This document shows, one piece after another, positions 22,901 to 32,398 of a stretch of DNA of 64,000 nucleotides. The stretch comes from Argopecten irradians (Eukaryota > Mollusca > Bivalvia > Pectinida > Pectinidae). Position 1 is the stretch's first letter. Each line of letters opens with the position of its first letter. Made by a program: the position numbers and the translations under genes. Under the pieces are notes generated by a model. That model was not told the DNA's origin. It made no database searches and saw only the letters and a list, made by a program, of their open reading frames with translations. The DNA is taken from NCBI RefSeq assembly GCF_041381155.1, contig NC_091135.1:47667086-47731085 (forward strand). The letters run 5' to 3'.

Positions 22901-25623
22901 TTGGTGACCGATTCCCATGGCAAAACCAAACATGTTTCCGTGGAAATGTCCAAGTCCACACATGTGACGGATGTTTTGAAGCATCTGAAACAGGAGCCGG
23001 GATCGACCCAAGTACTATCTAGTACTTCCATCAAGAAGGAATGGGAACCCTCCAGTAACTTTCAAGGTTAGCAGAATATGATTTTGTTTGTTTATTTTTT
23101 TTTTTTTTTTTTATTTTTACGTCCTATTAACAGCCAGGGTCATGTAAGGACGTGCCAGGTTTGTTGGTGGAGGAAAGCCGGAGTACCCGGAGAAAAACCA
23201 CCGACCAGCGGTCAGTACCTGGCAACTGCCTCACATGGGATTTGAACCCGCATCCCAGAGGTGGAGGGCTTGTGGTAATATGTCGGGACATCTTAACCAC
23301 TCGGCCACCGCGGCCCTAGCAGAATATGAAGTGTTCTTCAATCACAAAAGTGATCTTGTCGATATTGATATTAAAAAACTGTTTGAAATGCTTATTTTTG
23401 GCTTCTAAAAATCAGTGTGATGTTCATTCATAATAAAAATATATGATTCTTGACAAAAACGGGTTTTACCTCTCAAGTTATTAAGTATACCTTCCCTAGA
23501 CATGAAAAGAATTCCATCTCCTTTGTGTGTCTTTGATTTCTACATTTTGGTGGGACTAATATAATACACAATAAACACAAGACTATGAATTGTATTAGGA
23601 TTGTGAGGTTGTTTACTTAATTATTTATACTTAGATATATCATCTATATATAGATGAACTGATATATAGATCAGTTCGTCTATATATACATAGATATATA
23701 TATAATGTAGTCCACCCCTCCAGCCAACGTAGAAAATACTTCTACTTCTATTTTGTAGAAGTTTCTGGTCCGGAACTGAATTGGCTACAGAGAGCTTTAC
23801 CTGATCTGGATTCATATGATGAAACACAGCCAAGTACTGGAGGAAGGGGAAAACCTTCAACATTAGGTCGTCCCAGTCATGTAATATCACTGCAAGTCTC
23901 ATCAATGGTGCCCCAAACTGCACGATCTGAATTACTGCCACAAAATTCCTCAACTGTCACGAGGCCTCAGCTTTTAGTGCCCACAAGACCCGGAAATTCG
24001 TCACAACTCTCCACTGTTACCAGACCCCATCCTGTAGGACTTTTCGGGCCTGAATTATCGCCACAAAACTCCTCATCTATGACAAGACCACAGATTGCAG
24101 TACCCTCTAGGCCAGGGATACCTCCTCCGATCTCTTGTGTGGCTAGACCCCAGACTGCCAAAACCCCTGGCTTCCTTCATACATCTACACTTCCAGGTAG
24201 GGTTGTTGTATCTAACAATACTGTTTCATCAGCAGCTGGTCTTTCCAGGAATCTAATTCAGGTAGATCTTAATGGGAAAAAGTTTTACAGTACTTCTCTT
24301 GGTAAAGTTGTGACCATTCCTGACAAAAAATGTAATACCATAGATATAGGAAGTGTAGCAGGCAAAACTCTGCTGCTACCAAAAAGTGTCTTGATTCCAG
24401 CAACAGCTTCAGGGTCTAGGGTCGAATTGTCCACACCTCATGGAAATCCACGCACAGCTTGCAACCTTCCCAACCCAGGAGTTGGTAGAGTTATCATTCC
24501 AGCTGTGGCTTCTGGAAGGATTCACCAAGCTACAAACAGACCCACTGTTGTACGAATAGAAAAACCTTTGTCTTCACCAGTGAGTGATTCTCCTGCCAAA
24601 CAACTTGTATCAATAATTGACAAAAATGTGATCAGTTCATCTCAAACTAAACAACCTTCCTCACAGGCTTCTATTCTTTCAAAATTATGCAGCCATAAAG
24701 GTTCAGCAGAAGCAAGTTCATCTCAAACCGAACAAAATTCCTCACCAACTTTGATTCTTTCACAACTACGCAGCAATAAAAGTTCCACTGGTACCAATTC
24801 ACCTGTGACCGGGATGTCAAACAAAGGAAGGTCAAGGCTGAGCTTGAAGAAAAACTCCACACAAAATTCACCCTTACATTCCCAGGTCCACATCAAACAG
24901 GAGCCAATGGAGCACAACTCTGCACAGCAATGTCGCATCAGGAGGGCGAACCAAAACAACTGTAAGTACAGTCCTACTTCTTAGTATTAAAGAACTAGTT
25001 CTGGGGACAGGAGTTTAAATTCTTCCTTCCTGTAGAAGTTTGGCTTTGTGATGGTGGATATTTTGTACATAAAAGTTCCACTTGACAGAAGCAAGACAGT
25101 GAGATTCTATATTGATATGAATAGACTACTAAGGTGTTAGCAACATCATTTGATATTGACTATTGCAAACAAAATATTTTTCGTGAGATAAAATTTTCGC
25201 AGGAGAGCTCAGACGCGAATTCCAATGTTTGCGAATGAAACAATGTGTATTTGCCTAGTCACTTGTATGTAGGGGTCAAAGGGAGGTGCAAATGTCATCT
25301 CTACCAATATAAATGCTCCTGTTATTTGTATATATTTCTTCTGGAAAGTACCTAATGTATAAGTGGAATGTAATGGTATAAAATATATCCCATGAATGTA
25401 CGAGTGTCAGTAAAGAGCCCTTTATGTTTAGTTATGTTTTCATGAATATTTTGAAAATAACTGATATGAAAATAAAGTTGTTTACAATATTCAGATACAT
25501 TGAATGAATGTCATTTCACAATATATGTAAATTGGTTGTACTTGTGAAGTTGTGACATGCTATTTCTTTGATATTTTAGATGAAGTAATTAACTTGTGTG
25601 ACGACAGTGACAACAATAGCTGA
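808..25623 (+). CDS. NUGGC: Nuclear GTPase SLIP-GC-like protein (20 exons, 5' incomplete)
   Basis: Exons read by eye: 808-1925, 2882-2962, 3516-3741, 4060-4272, 4520-4714, 9157-9338, 10695-10905, 12823-12945, 13370-13489, 13772-13963, 17552-17710, 18064-18264, 18943-19112, 19591-19750, 20751-20834, 21778-21936, 22060-22183, 22656-23066, 23759-24961, 25580-25623. All have AG/GT borders and keep phase, totalling 5,376 nt (1,791 residues plus stop). The order is an acidic N-terminus, P-loop GDTGAGKSS (about 421-429), DLPG (594-597), TKSD (660-663), coiled coil, acidic insert, a helical region with the family-typical VFCVSSMEY and GAIDFNEQL stretches, and a long Ser/Thr/Pro tail. Vertebrate SLIP-GC is a dynamin-like nuclear GTPase of about 800 residues linked to restraint of somatic hypermutation in B cells. 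The family is common in molluscs, where its role is not known to me. The protein is over twice the vertebrate length because of its two extensions. The start codon is not seen. Confidence 0.9.
4745..4960. mobile_element. Degenerate Tigger/pogo-like fragment in NUGGC intron 5
   Basis: Phrases such as GGACTCCACATAATCGAA and GGTTATTTGAATAAAAT resemble the end repeats of the adjacent foldback element at 4974-7181. The fragment probably comes from an older, related insertion beside it. Its limits are uncertain. Confidence 0.35.
4974..7181. mobile_element. Large foldback DNA element, Tigger/pogo-like ends, TA-flanked
   Basis: The left arm (4974-5721) and right arm (5929-7181) are reverse complements at high identity across about 750 bp, around a loop of roughly 207 bp. 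Both ends read CAGAGGATTCCGCTTATTTG inward and are flanked by TA (4972-4973 and 7182-7183). CAG ends, TA target duplication and repeated TTATTTGAATA-type phrases suggest a non-autonomous pogo/Tigger-type element of the Tc1-mariner superfamily. No transposase is encoded. The right arm is longer only because a second element (6387-6870) is inserted in it. It lies in NUGGC intron 5. Confidence 0.8.
6387..6870 (+). mobile_element. Helentron-associated-type non-autonomous element inside the foldback arm
   Basis: It begins with a hairpin (TAGCTCGCCTATT pairing with AATAGGGAGAGCTA around an AGAAG loop). A GTCGGCGTC-type stretch and about two copies of a 168-bp core starting near 6464 and 6632 follow. 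It ends with the hairpin GCTGTTCTCCAACAGC and CTCTTGTT. The intact left arm of the host palindrome (junction at 5268/5269) shows the empty site: AGTTATT joins directly to GCATTTG. The insertion is therefore exact at a TT with no duplication, as in Helentrons. It encodes no protein. Confidence 0.75.
7414..9160 (+). repeat. 27-bp minisatellite built on the NUGGC exon 6 splice acceptor
   Basis: About 64 head-to-tail copies of a 27-bp unit occur; each contains TGTGTGTCCAG followed by TATCTGATG. The final copy, changed by one base to TGTCTCCAG|TATCTGAAG, is the real acceptor of exon 6 (exon starts at 9157). Each unit thus carries an AG acceptor plus the first exon bases. Because 27 is nine codons, long stretches are open in several frames on both strands, which explains the long but meaningless open frames here. 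A GATGTTT/GATGTAT variant marks units between about 7700 and 8210. A few units are short (near 8445-8470, 8690-8745 and 8998). The repeat peptide YLMYTMCVQ is in frame with the exon. Confidence 0.95.
9454..10386 (+). mobile_element. Hairpin-bounded tandem-core element A in NUGGC intron 6
   Basis: It starts with a strong hairpin (TATCCCCCGC pairing with GCGGGGGATA around AAACGCGTTT) and a run of GTCC repeats. About four copies of a unit near 172 bp follow, starting near 9574, 9749, 9921 and 10091 (GTTCAACTTGGCTACACG), the last one shortened. The right end has GGGGGATAATGCC and a short GCTTTGCGGC hairpin before TCCTTGTT. This is the same plan as the other CTTGTT-ended elements in the window. 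No coding capacity. Confidence 0.75.
11233..12786 (+). mobile_element. Hairpin-bounded tandem-core element B in NUGGC intron 7 (146-bp units)
   Basis: It opens with TTTTTAGCCATCATGCTTCG and GTCCGTCGTCGTGCG. About nine to ten tandem copies of a 146-bp unit follow, each with ATGATCCTGACATGGTCC and the palindromic AAGATGGCCGCC...GCCATCTTG. The end is the hairpin AAGGCCCTTGGGCCT followed by CTTGTT. The 3' end lies only about 36 bp before the acceptor of exon 8 (12823). Units give a spurious repeated 63-residue frame on the minus strand. Confidence 0.8.
12995..13170 (+). mobile_element. SINE fragment (central domain)
   Basis: The stretch around TGAGTTTTCTCCGGGCACCC resembles the central domain of the two clearer SINE copies at 17293 and 23092, in the opposite orientation. 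The tRNA-like head is degraded. It lies in NUGGC intron 8. Confidence 0.35.
14010..16600 (+). mobile_element. Hairpin-bounded tandem-core element C with higher-order repeats
   Basis: It begins with the hairpin AGCCCACCATCATCAGATGG and TGGGCT, then a CCGTCCGTCC run. About 15 copies of a 155-bp unit follow, each with TTTGTTACCGCTATTTCTCA, CCCCTAGGGCCCTAG and AAGATGGCCGACTGGCGGCC. Four-unit blocks of about 604 bp are themselves repeated: the shortened junction AACAAGATCTTGGATTTTG recurs near 14750, 15353 and 15957. The element ends with the hairpin GATCCCTCTGGGATC and TCTTGTT. It fills most of NUGGC intron 10. Confidence 0.82.
17293..17492 (-). mobile_element. tRNA-derived SINE copy 1
   Basis: Read on the minus strand it starts GCCGCGGTGGCCGAGTGG (A-box type, Leu/Ser tRNA-like). 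A degraded B-box, a body with TGGTTTTTCTTTGAGTACTC, and the shared tail CCTGGCTGTTAATAC follow. It matches the copy at 23092-23316 along its length but is more diverged. It sits in NUGGC intron 10, just upstream of exon 11. Confidence 0.8.
19198..19540 (+). mobile_element. Truncated relative of element C
   Basis: The hairpin AGCCCGCCATCATCAAATGG and TGGGCT, then about two diverged core units with CACAATTTCTCAGAATGTG and ACAAGATCGCTGACAGGCCG, match element C. The 3' hairpin and CTCTTGTT end are missing. It stops about 50 bp before NUGGC exon 14. Confidence 0.65.
20039..20201. mobile_element. Palindromic MITE-like element
   Basis: Arms 20049-20092 and 20150-20195 are near-perfect inverted copies (AATACACAGTTATTATCTTA and its complement). 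The loop contains a second hairpin, CGAGATGACGAGG...CCGAGTCATCTCG. No coding capacity and no clear target duplication. It lies in NUGGC intron 14. Confidence 0.6.
20951..21045 (+). other. Decayed partial copy of NUGGC exon 15 end and donor
   Basis: CCAACAGTACAGTTAGGACT near 21017 matches the end of exon 15 and its donor (CCAACAGTACAGGTAGGACC near 20824), except that the donor GT has become TT. An open, phase-compatible 45-nt stretch [15 protein letters not shown] begins at 20956 behind TTTTCAG, but the family alignment joins exon 15 straight to exon 16. This looks like a decayed duplication of the exon edge rather than a used exon. Confidence 0.4.
23092..23316 (-). mobile_element. tRNA-derived SINE copy 2, with poly-A tail
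   Basis: On the minus strand it has a tRNA-like head with A-box TGGCCGAGTGG and B-box GGTTCAAATCC. A central domain contains GGTTTTTCTCCGGGTACTCC and TTTCCTCCACC, and the end is CTGTTAATAGGACG followed by about 20 A (the T run at 23093-23113). The intact boxes and long tail suggest a fairly young insertion. It lies in NUGGC intron 18. Confidence 0.88.
23633..23705. repeat. AT-rich palindromic microsatellite
   Basis: Alternating TA tracts with the nested palindromes ATCTATATATAGAT and ATATATAGATCAGTTCG make a low-complexity hairpin-forming stretch about 50 bp upstream of NUGGC exon 19. Confidence 0.7.
25230..25380. mobile_element. Diverged fragment of the foldback element
   Basis: TAGGGGTCAAAGGGAGGTGC, ATGTCATCTC and TTTCTTCTGGAAAGTACC match the right arm of the 4974-7181 element (positions about 7070-7160) with many changes. 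It lies in the last intron of NUGGC. Confidence 0.6.
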
Positions 25624-26844
25624 GAGCCGGACGTGTACAACTAGTGATTTAAGTATGAAACACCATACATCTGCAGCATTCCTTCCAACAGGGAAACTTA
25701 CCGCTGTAGTTAGACTATAACCATTTATAAGGCAGATGTATGAAAAGTGTCCTTGATTTTGGATGATGGAGATAAACCTATTCTCAGTAACAAGGTCCTC
25801 GGGTCCCTTATATCAGTGTATGTTTTATATGTTACTCAACATGACCTTGGTAAGGGGAGGCTACTACTGATTGTAGATACTTTCACTGTCACAGACTTCA
25901 ATCACAGACAGTTCTGTCGAGATCATTTCAGTAATGTATACAGGTGCTATAGTTCTACTTGAAAGCATGTAATTGTTGATATTTTAAATCTTCTAGATGG
26001 TCACCTGGTCTTATAGAAGGTACACAGACAAAATGTCTTCAGGTAAATGCTACATGAAAAGAGCAAACTCGTCAATTGAAAGTTAAAAATTTGACTTTCA
26101 TGTGAAAATACCTTCAGTTGAAGCTGAGGTAAAGTTGTTTACAAGTAAAATTCACCCGATGACATTTTGTACAAACCTTTTGGTTTTTTTACAGACTCAG
26201 TAGTTTGACGTTTGTTGTAGTTCATATACATGTATTTTACATAGCAGCATTTTAACTTTCATACAAATCTAATCAAAATTTTATGTTATTCTTGGATAGT
26301 TTTGTTTTACTTGAGTGCTGGATCTGGAATTTTGTGTTCAACTACCAGATAAAATCTTAGGAATGTGTGAAGACAGGTAGCTAAATATGGTATACATTTA
26401 TGATAAAAACAAGTCTTTAAAATCTTCAAAGGAGGGGGCTGGTTGTTTAATTTTGCTTTGTATTTTATTTTTATTTGTCTGTATTGTTTATGAATTGAAA
26501 ATGATATCCTGGTGTTAGTGCTGTAAAATTTCAAAACTAAAAGAAAGTGTTGTTTATTATATCTGTTTTCATTTTGATAAAAAACAGTTGTACCAGTTTG
26601 AGCCATTCAGTGCCATAGTGATATGCTGTTTGGCAAACAAATGATTGGTTTAAGTGCAATTTTGTCACTTCAAATGAAAATTGTAAAATATTTTTCTGTC
26701 ACTTTACAGACCTCAGATCATGGATTGTGCTGTATGTCCCAATTTCATAGAGCAAGCTAGGGATATTTCATTAAGACATCTATGTACATTCAGGATACTG
26801 GGTGTGTGTTGTTGAGTTTTTGGTTGAAGGAAATCAGCATTACA

Positions 26845-27206
26845 TTTTTAGCCAAATCAAATCGTTTTTCATCCATGGTCCTTTTTTTTCGTCGGTCCGT
26901 AAACATTTCTTAGGGATCTGTCATAAATTTCATTTGTAGGTTCCCACAGGTCCCTAGTTATTAATACTACATTTTGGTATCGATAGGTGGACAAGATGGC
27001 CGACACGTCACCATCTTGGATTTTGATAATTGAAGTTTGTTACTGTTGTTTATCTCAGAAAGTACTGAAAGGATCTTTCTCAAATTTCATATGTAGTAAT
27101 ATGAACATTAGTTAAAGTTTGAAAAGCAGAGAAAAGATCCCTCTCTCCATTGAAAGACATTGATCATTCTTTGGTGGGCACCAAGATCCCACTGGGATCT
27201 CTTGTT
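26845..27206 (+). mobile_element. Single-unit relative of element C
   Basis: It starts TTTTTAGCCAAATC with a decayed 5' hairpin and TCGTCGGTCCG, carries one core unit (GTTCCCACAGGTCCCTAG, ACAAGATGGCCGACACG), and ends with the hairpin GATCCCACTGGGATC and TCTTGTT. Core and end match element C (14010-16600) but without tandem amplification. Confidence 0.72.
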
Positions 27207-29899
27207 AGATGAATTGTTGTGCTTTTATTCACTATTAGAGTTAGTAATTGCTAGTCATTATTTTAGACTGGTTTACATTTTATCTAGAAATACTTTTTAT
27301 CAGATCTTGTATCAAATTGAATTTAAAATGTGCCAATCAAAAAATTGCTTTGTTTCCTTTTTAATCCAATAAATCATGCCATCTCGGCCGATATGAAAGT
27401 TTATGTATTGATAAGAAGGAAAGGGATATGTTATTGTCAGAATCATAAAAAGTAAAACTGCTGGCAAGCCTGAGAGGTTTTACTACAAAGTTTGACCCTC
27501 AGGTAGAATATCTACATCCTTCATATATAAATGAATCTTGTAGTATTAAGAGTTAAATAAAATGTTTCCCATCCTATATGTGGACCATGTGTGGAATACT
27601 GTTATTATTCATATCTATATCTGTAATATGTAACGATGTTAAACTGGTGCTGTGTTTTATAGATGCATTTAACATAAACCAAACAACTTTATAGTGTTCA
27701 AAATTTGATTTTCAATTTAGTGTTTTTATGGAGTTTCAACAGGGTATAAACAATTTTACTGGGTTTCAATATGTTTTATCAAAATCCTAGTGCCACAGCC
27801 AATCAAATGTTTTAGTTCTTTATAAAAAAAACTTTCGATACATTTGTACTTTTTATGATTTGCTGCAATATCGGTGTTGTAATCCCCAGATTGTGAATCA
27901 AATTAAAATCACTTAATGATCAAAGACATTGTGTTCAAGATGAACTGCATTTTAATTAAGACAGGCATTTATTTGCATTTAACATGCCATTTTAAAAGTT
28001 TATGTTAATGCTGCAGACATAAAACTTTTAATGCTATGGTCTGTTTCTGTTGTATATTTCACTATGCTGGACTAAAACTAAATAAGTTGTTATTGAAATT
28101 GATAGATAAGCAAGGTGAGCCAATCAAGGTGATTGCCAATGTGCCAATATTTTGTATTGATGATTGATTACGCAAAATAATAAACATGGTTAATTTGTTA
28201 ATATTGTGTTTTGTATTTATGCCACTGGACCTCTGAGAAGTCAAAATTTTCTTGTATTAAGCTTTTTTTCTCATATAGATTTTTTGAAAAAGGAGTTCAT
28301 ACCATAGAAGAAAATGGAAGGAAAATCATATGTCCGTGTGCTCGTTTTTGAGCTATTGTCACTCAAAGATACCTAGTTGACAAAATATTGGATTTTATGG
28401 GAATTTTGCCGTTTTGACCATATAAGATAGAGATTAAAGCCATAATTTCCTAATGAGGTGTTTGATATGTATGAATGTTTTTAGAATTAATTATCTATTA
28501 GTCTTTTTTAAAAAAATATACCAGATTTTATCAATTAGACTAATATTTGTTTCTCAGAATAACAACATATGCTACCCCTACCCCTTAATTTTGAGCTACA
28601 AAATGCACCATTTTCAGCCATTTTTGCCAAATTTAACTCTTTATAGAAAAAGTTCTGGTATTAAACTTTTGTTATTACTTTGCATATCAATAGGAAAACG
28701 GATGTTCTTTCTAAATCAGGAAGAAAAATTTGGGGTCCGTGTGCTTGCTTTTTTGCTCCATTTGAATTTTTGTTATTTTTCAGTATTTAAGAGTAAAAAA
28801 TAAAAGTGCCCAAATTACCATTAAATGTAAAAATAAAGTCACAAAAGTGTATCAATACACATATTAATGCTCAATATTTTAATTCTACGAACCTAGTAAC
28901 AATTTGCAGCAAAAAATAGCTCAATACAGCTAAAAATGCTGGCGCAGTGATGATTTAAGTAAAAGCAATTTCAGTAAAAAAAATGGTAAAACTGTGGCTC
29001 TACTTGAAGCGAAAAAAGACACAATTTCAAAATGGCCACCAAATGGGCCATTTCTTAAAATCCCCGTATAAAAAAATTCCCTAAAAATAGAAATGTATTT
29101 GTTTTACAAAATTTGCATCTGGCAACTTGCTACAGATACTAATAAATTGCATTTGAAAATCTCAAAACTTCTTTGATCTATGTTGAAACGAGACTTCAAC
29201 GGGACTGAAACCTCAGAAGAATACATCCTTAACACTATATTTCTGGTATTTGAATTGATGGGCTGCAAAGATAGAAAAAATGAACAAATTATAGAATATG
29301 ATGGTCACTGCTCTGCCCCAGATAAATGGTTGAGTATGGCCATGGCTGCTGGTGGGCCAACACTAATGTCTGAAGGCCAAAGTGACCATCCCTATCTGTT
29401 CACATTTATCATAGTACAGACACATCAACCAAACTTGTCCTACACTGTGGAACCCTAAGTAGCAGAAACTTTCAATTTTATGGATTATGGGTCTCAGCCT
29501 AGGGATGTAACCAAAACCCTTGTGACTCGTGAATCTCCTACCAGGGTAAAGATTTTCCTGTTCTACTTTCTAGATGTGGAATCATCTTTTTTCTGCCACT
29601 ATCATTTCCCAACAAATGTAATACTACAAATACCCGATTTCAATCAACTGAAGTAAAATATTTTACTAGCTGTCAAATTGAAGATTTTTTTTTATTTTAC
29701 TTTGTCAATAACTTTGTTAAATAGTGACAAACAGTTGTCGTAGTAATCATATACCGTAGAGTGCATTTCAATCCAAATACAATATCAGCTGAATATAGTA
29801 ATATCGTGACAAATACCATCTAAGCTAAGAAAAAATATCATAATATACACAATAAAAAAGTTGATAAGAAATGTCCGGAAATCGACTTAATACCACCGT

Positions 29900-30260
29900 C
29901 AATTTAGCAACAATATAAAAAAAAGTTTGTATGAAATATGCAGTCGTATAACCTGTCGTATTACCAGTCGTATTACCTGTGATTTTCCTTCAAATAAAGA
30001 CATATCAACAAATAACTGTCGCCAGATCAAAGAGTGGACGACTAATACCCCAACTGTACCCATTGGGGAATATTGTAGAACCTTAGAACCCTTTAGTTTA
30101 CTCAAGTCCTCTTTATGTCAGGGCTCTGTATACAAATTTTATCAAAATCTGTCGAGTAGTTTTGTCTACAGACAGACGGACGGACGGATCACCCGATAGC
30201 GGTATACTCCTTTAATTAACTTCGTAATAAATACCAAACAATTAACTTCGTAATAAATAT
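29900..30260. repeat. Repeat fragment with GACGGACGGA run
   Basis: A CAGACAGACGGACGGACGG run at about 30169-30187 follows CAAAATCTGTCGAGTAG, a phrase typical of interspersed invertebrate repeats. A direct duplication TTAACTTCGTAATAAATA occurs near 30217 and 30243. The family is not recognised. Confidence 0.4.
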
Positions 30261-32398
30261 CAAACAAAAACACGGGTTTTCATCATTTATTTCATTCCGT
30301 ACATAAGATCATTAAAAATTCTGTGTATGGTTGTCACAATGTTGAAATATTAAAACGTGATATGGTTTACAATAGAGTGAATAAATTAAAAACAAGGGAT
30401 AAATAAATTAACAAAAAGTGGTACTAACGAGGTCTGGTGTTGAGGGAGGCAGGGAATATAAGGAATGGTGATGTGTAAACAGTATACACATGTAACATAT
30501 ACAAACACAAGGAAACAACAGGTCATTGTAATCAGTAGCAATTTGTATTCGCGTCCTTGCTTTATTGGGAAAGTTAATAACGCAACGAAAGAAGAATGTT
30601 GCCGAATTTCTCTTCATAGCCTGTTTATTGGCCTTCATAATGCTGCAGACATCAGAATTCGGCATTTTGACAGAAACTCAGAAAATGTATGAATATAGTC
30701 TTATCAACCAAAATGGCTAAGTCTGGTGTCGGAATCGGAGAAAAACTGAAATGATTTTCAATAAAAACATTCAATAACGACATCTTCTCAAATTTCTTAC
30801 AGTTCTACAAAGTCAATTTTAAATGGATCAGTGATGTTTCCTTAGTCACGACCACCATGTATGGTTTTAAGGAATAGTGGCGAAAAAATACAAAGAAACA
30901 TATGGTCAATATTGATCCTTGTCGTGAAGCAGACTAAGTATACATACAAAATACTGTAGGAATTCGTTATTACCGTCTGCAAGTTAGATCAAAGTTATCC
31001 ATTTTGAGGGAATAACAATATAGATACCTGATTCCAACGGTACGACATCTTGTAAAGCGAAATATGTTCTCATAAACTTCCCGATACAATTTCTAAACTA
31101 CAGTAAATAGCTGACAAACAACTTGAGTGGTAAACAGATGTGCCATTTGTGTGGATTAAAACAAGACATAACAAAGATCACACAGGGGTTGGGCTAAAAC
31201 CGGAATGGTTGGGAAAGGGTAAGGGACGAAAAACGTCATAAAATGACCAATACAAAATAAATATGTAAACAAAATACTGTCATGGTCGACTGGGTAAACC
31301 CAAGGAGTGTCGTAAACAACAATTCTATGGTAGACCTACTGGTATGAAGATGAGCAAAAGGACTATTACCGCCTTTAGTGAGCAAACCAAACATAGTATC
31401 GTTAGTCACCCTGGGTGAATAGAAATATATACAACAATAATAACTTTCTTGTAAATTCAAAGTCTTATGGACATCAGAACACCGTGTCACAACCACAGGT
31501 ATCTGAAAACTAGGTACAGTTAATACGCACAGTTATACATTGTGGCGAGTATATAGACACCCAAACATCTAAAATCGTCACCGATCTATAGAAACAATGG
31601 CAGGTACAAATGTGTACATATTGAACTGTTACTAATTCCCAGATACCTGTTGTCATGACATATTAGATCCTTGAGCAGAATATTTCGAAAGAATGGTGGT
31701 TCAAGTGTATTTCATACAAAATAAAATTGTACCGAAACTTAACATATTTTCAGTATATCAAAATAATTCTTTTTACCAAAGGTAAGGTAAAACTCCATGG
31801 ATTTTTTCTCTATATATGTGTGTGTAATATATGTACTTTGTCAAGGACACAGTATTACATACATATTTAGAGAAAATCTACAGTCATCCGTGTGCTTTCA
31901 AAACAACGCTGCACCAAAACGTCTAAAATCACTCAAATGATTCTACCCCATACCTTAGTATTGAGCGATAGTTAATTATTTTATTAATATAACTTGTAAA
32001 TTCTCTCAAGGTCGACTAATTTCAAACAGTATTATTTTGTAGTTATCCTTTCAATTCATTTTGATGTTGTATATGTCTAATGCATTGTAAAGCAAGTTGG
32101 ATTGAATTTTATCACGTTGAGAAAGGAATTCTAGACAAAAAATATGACGAATCGCTTACTTCACACCCTATCATCCTCTTTGAAATTCATACACACACTG
32201 ATACTGCACACCATTCACATTAAATGTCCGTCGACATTTTGTTCCTGGCTTGTAGACAAACATCTAGACATCACCGACGTTGACGGTTCTGACGCTTGAT
32301 CGACTGTACGGACGCTGCTTGTGCTCATATGAAGAAGCACTTAATATGTTCTTTATGCCTTGCTTTGGACTAGGACAAGTTAGAGCACTGAAGCCTGT

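Larger units (their letters stand above)
22656..25623 (+). other. NUGGC: NUGGC disordered tail with SUMO-site and SUMO-binding-type motifs
   Basis: Exons 18-20 encode about 550 residues, mostly Ser, Thr, Pro, Gln and Asn. Exon 19 (23759-24961) is an uninterrupted 400-codon frame with internal similarity: TRPQ and RPQ phrases recur at the start of exon 19, and two SQT-ASS-type blocks lie near its end. Three sites match the SUMO consensus (hydrophobic-Lys-x-Glu): LKQE near residue 1350, IKKE near 1365 and IKQE near 1755. The last exon (25580-25623) adds only [14 protein letters not shown], in which VINL followed by DDSD is a textbook SUMO-interacting motif. No catalytic domain is seen here. Confidence 0.82.
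25624..32398. other. 3' region of NUGGC and intergenic DNA, no supported gene
   Basis: The sequence after the NUGGC stop is AT-rich. AATAAA-type signals occur near 27369 and 27554 but none can be chosen as the true end. One tandem-core element relative (26845-27206) and one repeat fragment (about 29900-30260) are present. The longest open frames (28453-28803 and 29180-29458) have no recognisable motifs and no flanking exon evidence. On the minus strand an AATAAA lies about 415 bp beyond the SMYD-family stop (near 31981) and could serve that gene. Confidence 0.5.

Noticed and set aside
23281-23316. Functional tRNA-Leu/Ser gene
   Set aside because: The A-box and B-box belong to the head of a SINE with body and poly-A tail; the acceptor stem does not close.
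29180-29458. Small protein-like frame of 92 codons
   Set aside because: No recognisable motif, no splice context and an ordinary length for chance; not supported as a gene.
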